From assembly GCA_023244975.1 (NCBI GenBank), contig JAHFLG010000002.1, positions 1 through 5,006 of the forward strand: a stretch of DNA of 5,006 nucleotides, in the 5' to 3' direction. Under the pieces are notes generated by a model. That model did no database searches. It was not told the origin of the DNA and worked only from the letters and a program-made list of their open reading frames with translations. Source of the DNA: Candidatus Harrisonbacteria bacterium (GTDB taxonomy: Bacteria > Patescibacteriota > Minisyncoccia > UBA6257 > 1-14-0-10-44-23). The position numbers and the translations under genes were made by a program. Below, piece after piece: positions 1-4,738 of the stretch (position 1 is the first letter of the stretch; each line of letters starts with the position of its first letter).

Positions 1-56
1 TAATACCGCAGAGCGAGAAACTCCCCTGTTCGCATTCTTTCGTATCTCAAAACCAA

Positions 57-842
57 TCACAACATACCATTTTCGTCTTGCGAAACAGCCTGCACGGTAA
101 TCTCCCCAAACATATCACCCTGCTCAACCGAGGCCAAACGATTCGCGAGCATGTGCAGTACGGCCAGGAAAAGTACAATCACCTCTTCTTTCCCTTTTTT
201 ATTCATGCGGCCGCTAAACGTCATCGAACTATTCTGCTGCAGCCGACCGGTCAATTCTAAAATTTTATCTTGGAGCGACACCATGGTCGTACGTACCGTC
301 GCACTTTCCAATACTAAGCCTCCCATAATCTGCAAAAGTCGCTGCAACATCTCAACCATCGCTAGGGCGGTAACCTGACTTGAGGGATAAAAGAAGGGCG
401 TACCACCGGAACCAGCCCGTGGTCCATCACCAAGCGAACGCAGTAGCGGTCGGGCGCATAGCGGCGTGTTCCGGTCCCAAAGCTCGGCAATATACTGCGC
501 CGCCGATTTCCCACCAGCCGTTGATCCGCCTTTAGCCGAAAATTCGCGATAGATTCGCAGTCGCTGCTCTAAGTCCATGATGTCCGCCTCCTCCTCGCCG
601 GTAAGCTCCAGGTTCGGCAGCAGTATCTTTGACTTGAGTACGAGCAGCCGCGAAGCGATAACTACAAAATCAGAAAGAATCGTTGGCGAGACCTGCTCGC
701 CAAGCTGTTCAACGTAGGCAATAAAGTCGCTCGTAACCTCGGCCAAATTAATGCGCGAGATTTCCACCCTTCGATCTTCGATGAGTGCAAGCAGCTTTTC
801 CATCGGCCCAGAAAATTCAGTTGTCTTGGCTTCAAATACCAT
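57..842 (-). CDS. scpA: Segregation and condensation protein A (ScpA, kleisin)
   Basis: ScpA is the kleisin that bridges the two heads of the SMC dimer and, with ScpB, forms the SMC-ScpAB condensin that organises and separates the chromosome in the cytoplasm. Numbered from ATG 842, the protein has 261 residues, a normal family length. It opens with the kleisin F-x-G-P motif (FSGP, about 10-13), then a helical stretch ending in the hallmark LLVLKSKILLP (about 66-76), an acidic linker, and a C-terminal winged helix (about 218-250, EEVIVLFLAVLHML then FGEITV) that would bind the SMC head. An in-frame TTG lies three codons upstream at 851; I prefer ATG 842 because a TATGAT box ends 8 bases before it. 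No SD is visible. The gene follows the glycosidase gene with a 54-base gap. scpB is not visible: only 56 bases remain after the TGA stop. The identification is based on family motifs and is firm. Confidence 0.93.
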   Translation of the reverse strand: MVFEAKTTEFSGPMEKLLALIEDRRVEISRINLAEVTSDFIAYVEQLGEQVSPTILSDFVVIASRLLVLKSKILLPNLELTGEEEADIMDLEQRLRIYREFSAKGGSTAGGKSAAQYIAELWDRNTPLCARPLLRSLGDGPRAGSGGTPFFYPSSQVTALAMVEMLQRLLQIMGGLVLESATVRTTMVSLQDKILELTGRLQQNSSMTFSGRMNKKGKEEVIVLFLAVLHMLANRLASVEQGDMFGEITVQAVSQDENGML

Positions 843-850
843 TGCATACA

Positions 851-856
851 ATCATA
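851..856 (-). promoter_or_regulatory. Candidate -10 box of scpA (leaderless arrangement)
   Basis: On the minus strand TATGAT (5 of 6 to TATAAT) is separated by 8 bases from ATG 842. Transcription would begin within a few bases of the start codon, leaving no room for an SD. The matching -35 position (TCGCAG, 874-879) is poor, which lowers confidence. Confidence 0.4.
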
Positions 857-896
857 CTAAAAAATGAAAGCGGCTGCGAGTACGCGCTAAAAAAGT

Positions 897-2213
897 CTAC
901 TCCGCTAGTAACGCCCCTTTCGTATACACATTGCTGGCGTTCCAGAGCATCCAACCAATCGGTTGGTAGTTGCACGCTTGGCGCGATCCGCTCGGCTCGG
1001 TAACCACCTGATGATTTTTGTCACTACGCGGGACTCCTGGGCAGCCAGCCGCGGCTCGCGCCGAATCATCCACCGCGTCAATCTGGGCACGCACCTTAGC
1101 GGCATCATACGTCGCACCTAAGTCAAAATCTTGTAGCCACGGCCGAAACTCAGTGAGCGACGGTGGCGCGATCGACTGAGTGCTTGTTGACTGACGAGCA
1201 AGCAGCGTCCGTTCATACACCGAAAACCGATCAAACGCTCTGTCCATCGCATAACGGATCACCGGATACGGCATCGCCGCCGAGTTCGTTAGTCCCAAAA
1301 AATTCTTATTAAAATGTGACGGATAAATCATCGGCGCAACCGCATCGAACGGCTCCAGCGTATCATCAAGGAATTGACCAATCCCCGTCTCACTCTGATT
1401 AACCACCGCCTCGCCAAAAATATCCGCCGAAATTCGCGCGTACGGCAGCTGACTACGCAGGTGTTTAAAAAATTGCCGTAGCACCGCTCGCCGATCGGCA
1501 TGCAATTGGCCGTTCGTTGTCGAACTTGCCACCAAGGCGAACGGATAGACAATGTCTTCCAAATCTCCATCGGTCGGAAACCGAATGTAGTCAAAATTGA
1601 TCTCATCAAAACCGCGCGTAAGCGCCTCGTGCGCAATATCGATGTTGTAATCCCACACTGGCGTGGCGGCAGTATCCAACCAGTGAACATTCTTGCGATC
1701 GCCCCAAATCTGGCCTGTTTTTTTGCTCCTCAGCGCCCACTCCGGCCGCGCCGCAACGAGTGCCCCGTCCTGAAAAACGGCAATCCGACCAATCACGTAC
1801 ACACCAGCATCATGAAACCGCTTGATGAGTGCATTCATTTTTGGAATCCGTTTTTCAAATGCGTGGTACTCATGCACCGCCGGCACCAGAGCGTCATACC
1901 CAACTACGCCCGTATAGTCTTTAATATCAATGACGATGGCATTCAGTTCTGTCGTTTTCAGCAAATCTAAAAAATATTGAATCTTTTTTTCGCTGGCGGC
2001 CGACCAATTCGTTGCGTAGATTGCCTTGATTGGTCCGGGCGGGTTGGCCAGCGGTAGCTGCGGCGGCAGATCAGCGTTGGGGTCTACTACGACCGGAGTA
2101 ACCGGCTGATCAAATTCGCCCAGCGATTCTTGGTGCCGCCCGAACGCAAATAAAAAAAATATAACTACGATAATCGCCCACACCACTAGCCACCACCGAA
2201 CACGCATAGTCAT
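897..2213 (-). CDS. Membrane-anchored DUF4015-type putative glycoside hydrolase
   Basis: This is a predicted TIM-barrel glycosidase of the DUF4015 family, facing outward from the cytoplasmic membrane; the substrate is unknown and probably an envelope or external polysaccharide. Numbered from ATG 2213 (438 residues), residues 6-25 form one hydrophobic signal-anchor helix, 26-60 are a Pro-rich linker, and the barrel follows. Recognisable family strands are IVIDIKDYTG (93-102), VYVIGRIAVFQD (138-149), FDEINFDYIRFPTDG (202-216, with candidate catalytic D203, E204 and D208), ISADIFGEA (261-269), VAPMIYPSHF (292-301), RPWLQDFDLG (357-366) and GWMLWNASNVYT (420-431). An unusual insertion of about 30 residues (388-418) before the last strand holds the protein's only two cysteines. 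The start is ambiguous: a good SD (AGGTGG, 2215-2220) fits ATG 2207 with 7-base spacing, while the -10 box position fits ATG 2213. The stop is TAG. Family assignment is strong; enzymatic activity is inferred. Confidence 0.85.
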   Translation of the reverse strand: MTMRVRWWLVVWAIIVVIFFLFAFGRHQESLGEFDQPVTPVVVDPNADLPPQLPLANPPGPIKAIYATNWSAASEKKIQYFLDLLKTTELNAIVIDIKDYTGVVGYDALVPAVHEYHAFEKRIPKMNALIKRFHDAGVYVIGRIAVFQDGALVAARPEWALRSKKTGQIWGDRKNVHWLDTAATPVWDYNIDIAHEALTRGFDEINFDYIRFPTDGDLEDIVYPFALVASSTTNGQLHADRRAVLRQFFKHLRSQLPYARISADIFGEAVVNQSETGIGQFLDDTLEPFDAVAPMIYPSHFNKNFLGLTNSAAMPYPVIRYAMDRAFDRFSVYERTLLARQSTSTQSIAPPSLTEFRPWLQDFDLGATYDAAKVRAQIDAVDDSARAAAGCPGVPRSDKNHQVVTEPSGSRQACNYQPIGWMLWNASNVYTKGALLAE

Positions 2214-2214
2214 A

Positions 2215-2220
2215 CCACCT
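2215..2220 (-). promoter_or_regulatory. Shine-Dalgarno site of the glycosidase gene
   Basis: AGGTGG on the minus strand lies 1 base before ATG 2213 and 7 bases before the in-frame ATG 2207. Only the second spacing suits ribosome binding, so if this site is used the protein starts two residues later (MRVRWW). It conflicts with the nearby -10 box, whose predicted transcript start would fall inside or just after this site. Confidence 0.45.
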
Positions 2221-2221
2221 A

Positions 2222-2227
2222 AGTATA
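2222..2227 (-). promoter_or_regulatory. Candidate -10 box of the glycosidase gene
   Basis: TATACT on the minus strand (5 of 6 to consensus) ends 8 bases before ATG 2213. A TTGCCA resembling a -35 box (5 of 6) lies at 2249-2254, but the 21-base gap is longer than the usual 16-18. It sits back to back with the dnaX box at 2272-2277. Confidence 0.4.
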
Positions 2228-2243
2228 CACGCGGTTACTAGCA

Positions 2244-2251
2244 CCACGTGG
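2244..2251. promoter_or_regulatory. 8-bp palindrome in the divergent promoter region, possible operator
   Basis: CCACGTGG is a perfect palindrome centred about 2 bases from the midpoint between the two opposed -10 boxes (2222-2227 and 2272-2277). A dimeric regulator here could touch both promoters. A single 8-mer can occur by chance, so this is only a candidate. Confidence 0.25.
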
Positions 2252-2271
2252 CAAGAAAAACAAAATCGCGA

Positions 2272-2277
2272 TATAGT
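2272..2277 (+). promoter_or_regulatory. Candidate -10 box of dnaX (leaderless arrangement)
   Basis: TATAGT (5 of 6 to consensus) ends 7 bases before ATG 2285. GTGGCA at 2248-2253 is a 4-of-6 match to a -35 box with an 18-base spacer. Transcription would start at or next to the A of ATG 2285, giving a leaderless mRNA and arguing against the upstream GTG at 2276, which overlaps the box. Confidence 0.45.
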
Positions 2278-2284
2278 GATCGAT

Positions 2285-3397
2285 ATGGCCACCGCCCTCT
2301 ATCGACTCTATCGACCCAAAAAGCTGGCCGACCTTCTTGGCCAAGAGCAGGTCACTACCGTACTTCAAAACGCTGCCGCTGCCGACAAAATCGGCCATGC
2401 ATATTTACTGTACGGCACTCGTGGCACCGGCAAAACAACTGCCGCCCGCATTTTGGCAAAAATCTGCTGCTGCGCTACCAGACAGAAAGATGCGAAATTT
2501 CGAGCTAAGGGCGAACCCTGCAACACCTGCGACCCCTGCACAGAGATTGATAGTGGCCGAAGTGTCGATGTAATCGAAATCGATGCCGCCAGCAACAACA
2601 AGGTGGAGCAAGTCCGCGAACTCATCGAAGGCGCTCGTCTCTCGCCCGCCAGCTATGTCCGCAAGGTAATCATTCTCGACGAGGTGCACATGCTCGCCCT
2701 TTCGCGCGGCTCGTTTAATGCGCTGCTCAAAACCCTTGAAGAACCGCCGGCACACCTCGTCTTTATTATGGCCACGACCGAACTCGACAAAGTACCGGCC
2801 ACCATCGCCAGCCGCTGCCAGCGTTTTCATTTCCGCCGCCTGCCAATCGATTTTATTATCGAAAAGCTTACCAGCATCATCAAGTCTGAAAAATTAAAAG
2901 TGGACGCCGAGGCGATCGAACTACTCGCCGCTCTTGGCGACGGCAGCTTGCGCGACGCCGAATCACTACTCGCACAGATCACCAGTCTCAACGATGCCGT
3001 CACCGCCGACATCATCGAAAAGCACCTTGGCCGTCTTGGCTTTAACCGCGTGGCCGGGCTTGCACAGCTGATTCTCGAAAAAAAGCTGCCGGAGTGTCTA
3101 GCCCAGGTTAGTAAACTGCATGAAGAAGGTCACAACATCGTCGACCTTACCAAACAGCTCATTCACTACTTCCGCCGATTACTCACGCTTACATACAATC
3201 CCGACCTCGAATCACTTTTCAAACAAGAGCTGACCGGCAAAGAGCTGACCGAACTGCGAAAGCAGGTAGCGCTCATCGACCCCGCCCGCCACATTCCGCT
3301 CATCAAAGCGCTGATCACCAGCTACAGTCAGATGCGCTATTCTCCATTCCCAACTATCCCACTCGAGGTGGCAATCATCGAACAGTTAAAGTCTTAA
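2285..3397 (+). CDS. dnaX: DNA polymerase III clamp loader subunit gamma/tau, short form
   Basis: DnaX is the ATPase motor of the clamp loader that opens and places the sliding clamp on primed DNA. From ATG 2285 it has 370 residues and begins MATALYRLYRPKK, the usual DnaX start; an in-frame GTG at 2276 would add three residues. Visible motifs (ATG numbering) are Walker A GTRGTGKTT (44-52), Cys63 with Cys79, Cys82 and Cys85 as zinc ligands, Walker B ILDEVHML (130-137), sensor 1 ATT (163-165), the SRC arginine finger (176-178) and sensor 2 GDGSLRDAE (218-226). The zinc loop is about seven residues longer than usual, and CCC at 61-63 adds two spare cysteines. The protein ends after the collar domain III, so the tau-specific domains IV-V that bind helicase and polymerase in E. 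coli are absent. A 3-base gap links it to the next gene. There is an A AAA AAG heptamer in phase at 3079-3085. Confidence 0.95.
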   Translation: MATALYRLYRPKKLADLLGQEQVTTVLQNAAAADKIGHAYLLYGTRGTGKTTAARILAKICCCATRQKDAKFRAKGEPCNTCDPCTEIDSGRSVDVIEIDAASNNKVEQVRELIEGARLSPASYVRKVIILDEVHMLALSRGSFNALLKTLEEPPAHLVFIMATTELDKVPATIASRCQRFHFRRLPIDFIIEKLTSIIKSEKLKVDAEAIELLAALGDGSLRDAESLLAQITSLNDAVTADIIEKHLGRLGFNRVAGLAQLILEKKLPECLAQVSKLHEEGHNIVDLTKQLIHYFRRLLTLTYNPDLESLFKQELTGKELTELRKQVALIDPARHIPLIKALITSYSQMRYSPFPTIPLEVAIIEQLKS

Positions 3398-3400
3398 GGT

Positions 3401-3868
3401 ATGAACACAGAAGAAAGACCAGCACAGGAAACTTTTGCATTCGACCCAGCATTACTGGCAAAAATACTGGTGGAATATGGAGAGATCATGGCAGCGGCAG
3501 CCAGCGAAATGCACGCTATCGATGACTTATTAATAAAGCGTGGTTCTATCTCGCAGGAACAGGCCAAGACCAATATGCAAGAAAGTACCGAGCGATATCA
3601 AAACGCGAGCAAGGCAAACAAAGTTGCCGCAGTGATTAATAACTTTCACTTTATACTGCCTGGCGGATACTACCGAACCGAATTTGGCTGGCCAACCACA
3701 GAACGCGGTAAACAAATACAAGCCGACCTCGACGCATTAATGGAGTCGGGGCAAAATACAATCGCAAGCGACCCAAACGACCACTCACCACACAATCTGG
3801 AACAAAAAGCCAAAATATATTTAGCGATGCGCGCAAAAGGATACAGCCGCGAGGAGCTGACGAGATAG
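3401..3868 (+). CDS. Hypothetical protein of 155 residues, co-transcribed with dnaX
   Basis: I do not recognise this family. The product is soluble, with no signal peptide, membrane segment or cysteine. It appears largely helical: an alanine-rich segment (about 15-48), a polar segment (52-80), a short conserved-looking turn IPGG-like region (FILPGGYYRTEFGWP, 84-98), then helices at about 100-118 and 132-155, the last ending KGYSREEL. It starts 3 bases after the dnaX stop, so translation is probably coupled; AAGG (3396-3399) is only 1 base from the ATG, too close for a standard SD. In many bacteria ybaB and recR follow dnaX; this protein does not look like either. GC is lower than in dnaX (25/60 at 3601-3660 against 36/60 at 2641-2700), so it may be a later arrival. 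The reading frame is convincing because of its length, tight spacing and lack of a competing frame; the function is unknown. Confidence 0.8.
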   Translation: MNTEERPAQETFAFDPALLAKILVEYGEIMAAAASEMHAIDDLLIKRGSISQEQAKTNMQESTERYQNASKANKVAAVINNFHFILPGGYYRTEFGWPTTERGKQIQADLDALMESGQNTIASDPNDHSPHNLEQKAKIYLAMRAKGYSREELTR

Positions 3869-3877
3869 GAATGGGAA

Positions 3878-3907
3878 TTGCCGACCAAAGACGGAGCGTG
3901 ATAGGAT
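3878..3907 (+). promoter_or_regulatory. Candidate promoter of tRNA-Gln
   Basis: TTGCCG (3878-3883, 4 of 6) and TAGGAT (3902-3907, 4 of 6) are 18 bases apart. The expected transcript start, near 3914, gives a short 5' leader of about 12 bases before the mature tRNA. Both boxes are imperfect; the tRNA could instead be read through from dnaX. Confidence 0.35.
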
Positions 3908-3925
3908 GACGTTGCAGAAAAACAC

Positions 3926-3999
3926 TGGGGGGTCGTCTAATGGTAGGACAGCGCCCTTTGAAGGCGTGAATCTAGGTTCGATTCCTAGCCCCCCAACCA
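3926..3999 (+). tRNA. tRNA-Gln (anticodon UUG), CCA encoded
   Basis: A full cloverleaf can be folded by hand. The 7-bp acceptor stem is TGGGGGG (3926-3932) with CCCCCCA (3989-3995), including the U1-A72 pair typical of glutamine tRNAs. The D stem is GTCT/GGAC (3935-3938, 3946-3949). The anticodon stem is GCGCC/GGCGT (3951-3955, 3963-3967) around loop CTTTGAA with anticodon TTG at 3958-3960, which reads CAA and by wobble CAG. The variable loop is GAAT, and the T arm is CTAGG-TTCGATT-CCTAG (3972-3988). The discriminator is A3996, followed by an encoded CCA (3997-3999). The last ten bases are repeated at 4625-4634 beyond the GNAT gene. No convincing terminator follows. Confidence 0.96.
3990..3999 (+). 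repeat. Direct repeat copy 1: tRNA-Gln 3' end
   Basis: CCCCCAACCA forms the terminal acceptor strand, discriminator and CCA of tRNA-Gln and recurs exactly 635 bases downstream. The match stops precisely at the end of the CCA (next base A here, T in copy 2). This could be an attachment-site half. Confidence 0.4.
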
Positions 4000-4046
4000 A
4001 TTCGTGAACCTAAATTTTAGCTACCCTTTCTTCACTTAAGAACCTA

Positions 4047-4604
4047 ATGTATTCTTCTGATATGAATCAAGAAAGGCAAAAAACGCCAGAAGAGAAATTT
4101 ATAGAGCTTAGTAACGAAAAACCAATTGTAACTGTTTCAGGGAACCTTATCACTATTAGTCTCTCTCACGGCTGTTACGGCAGAGGACTGATTAGACACA
4201 ATCAACGCAGCGGTCAAACTGAGTTAAATCTAGCTGATATTAAAGTTGCCCCAGAACTTCGTAATAAAGGAATCGGCAGTAAAATCACGAGAGAGATTCT
4301 AAAAGCAGCGCTGCCGTTTGGTATAAATATTCTAACGGCAAATACAATCAGTAGCGGAGGGTTGCGGGCATTCGCGAACATTACAGGAAAAGAAAATATA
4401 ACTTTTCACGAACCATATCCTCTCCCTGAAGATGATATAGACGGATCAATTGGAGCAACAATGTATGCCCAATTCCCCAGACCTGCTAAAAAAATCACCT
4501 TTGAGAAAGCAATCGCTTTTTTAGATGGACAATCTACCGAATCAGACCGTCAGGGCATAGACGTCTCAGCACCGCTACCTAAAAATTTTGAGGCGACAAA
4601 ATAA
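4047..4604 (+). CDS. GNAT-fold N-acetyltransferase-like protein
   Basis: The middle of this 185-residue protein matches the acetyl-CoA-binding core of GNAT enzymes: strand beta-4 LNLADIKVAP (60-69), the pyrophosphate-binding R-x-x-G-x-G loop as RNKGIG (72-77), the following helix SKITREILKAAL (78-89), then a beta-5 strand INILTANT (93-100) and SGGLRAFANI (103-112), the usual helix region after beta-5. The N- and C-terminal parts, including the acidic YPLPEDDIDG (124-133), are not familiar, so the acceptor substrate is unknown; protein, antibiotic or small-molecule amines are all possible. An alternative start is ATG 4062 (MNQERQK); neither start has an SD, and a TATTCT box lies 6 bases before ATG 4062. 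The gene is clearly AT-rich (20/60 GC at 4381-4440), unlike its neighbours, and lies between two copies of the tRNA-Gln 3' end, which suggests acquisition. The fold is fairly sure; the role is not. Confidence 0.72.
   Translation: MYSSDMNQERQKTPEEKFIELSNEKPIVTVSGNLITISLSHGCYGRGLIRHNQRSGQTELNLADIKVAPELRNKGIGSKITREILKAALPFGINILTANTISSGGLRAFANITGKENITFHEPYPLPEDDIDGSIGATMYAQFPRPAKKITFEKAIAFLDGQSTESDRQGIDVSAPLPKNFEATK
4050..4055 (+). promoter_or_regulatory. Possible -10 box inside the 5' end of the GNAT gene
   Basis: TATTCT (4 of 6) ends 6 bases before ATG 4062. If real, it would make ATG 4062 the start of a leaderless message. No good -35 box accompanies it. Confidence 0.2.
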
Positions 4605-4624
4605 GTTCCAATAGCATCCCGCGG

Positions 4625-4634
4625 CCCCCAACCA
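4625..4634 (+). repeat. Direct repeat copy 2 of the tRNA-Gln 3' end
   Basis: CCCCCAACCA here matches tRNA-Gln positions 3990-3999 exactly and in the same orientation, 21 bases after the GNAT stop codon. No other part of a tRNA is present. The two copies bound a 635-base unit that contains only the GNAT gene; no integrase is visible in the window. Confidence 0.4.
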
Positions 4635-4654
4635 TCCTTCGCTAAAGCTACGGA
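4635..4654. repeat. Imperfect short inverted repeat with GCTAAAGC core
   Basis: TCCTTCGC (4635-4642) and GCTACGGA (4647-4654) pair at six of eight positions around a TAAA loop. The element begins directly after the second tRNA-end repeat. No T-run follows on either strand, so it is unlikely to be a terminator. From memory, hairpins with this core occur repeatedly in CPR genomes; I could not verify that here. Confidence 0.3.
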
Positions 4655-4681
4655 ATAGTAGGCTACCAGATCTGTGTCGTG

Positions 4682-4717
4682 AATAAAAATGGGGCGGTGG
4701 TCATCTGACCACCGCCC
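4682..4717 (-). terminator. Strong intrinsic terminator of the VWA-like gene
   Basis: GGGCGGTGGTCA (4692-4703) and TGACCACCGCCC (4706-4717) are perfect inverted repeats of 12 bp around TC; in practice about 11 pairs with a 4-base loop. Read on the minus strand, the stem is followed by CA and TTTTTATT (4682-4689), the U-tract of a rho-independent terminator. It begins 21 bases after the TAG stop of the minus-strand gene. On the plus strand no T-run follows, so it would not properly end the GNAT transcript. Confidence 0.85.
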
Positions 4718-4738
4718 GAATGCTTCTGCTGATGCCCG

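Noticed and set aside
1..56. Possible start of a further minus-strand gene after scpA, for example scpB, from GTG at 58-60 or ATG at 33-35.
   Set aside because: Both frames stay open to the edge, but only 11-20 codons are visible, neither resembles the usual ScpB start, and there is no clear SD.
857..896. Terminator between the glycosidase gene and scpA.
   Set aside because: A T-run exists on the minus strand (TTTTTT at 859-864), but the only stem, AGCG/CGCT, is 4 bp with a 12-base loop, too weak to call.
1500..1970. Plus-strand open frame of 156 codons.
   Set aside because: It lies wholly opposite the well-supported glycosidase barrel, and its translation shows no recognisable domain.
2405..2830. 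Minus-strand open frame of 141 codons opposite dnaX.
   Set aside because: It is antisense to the Walker A to SRC region of dnaX, whose protein motifs explain the sequence fully.
4004..4047. Terminator or repeat structure after the tRNA: GTGAA/TTCAC (4004-4008, 4031-4035) and a direct repeat GAACCTAA (4006-4013, 4040-4047).
   Set aside because: The stem is 5 bp with a 22-base loop and no T-run follows; an 8-base direct repeat in AT-rich DNA is easily due to chance.
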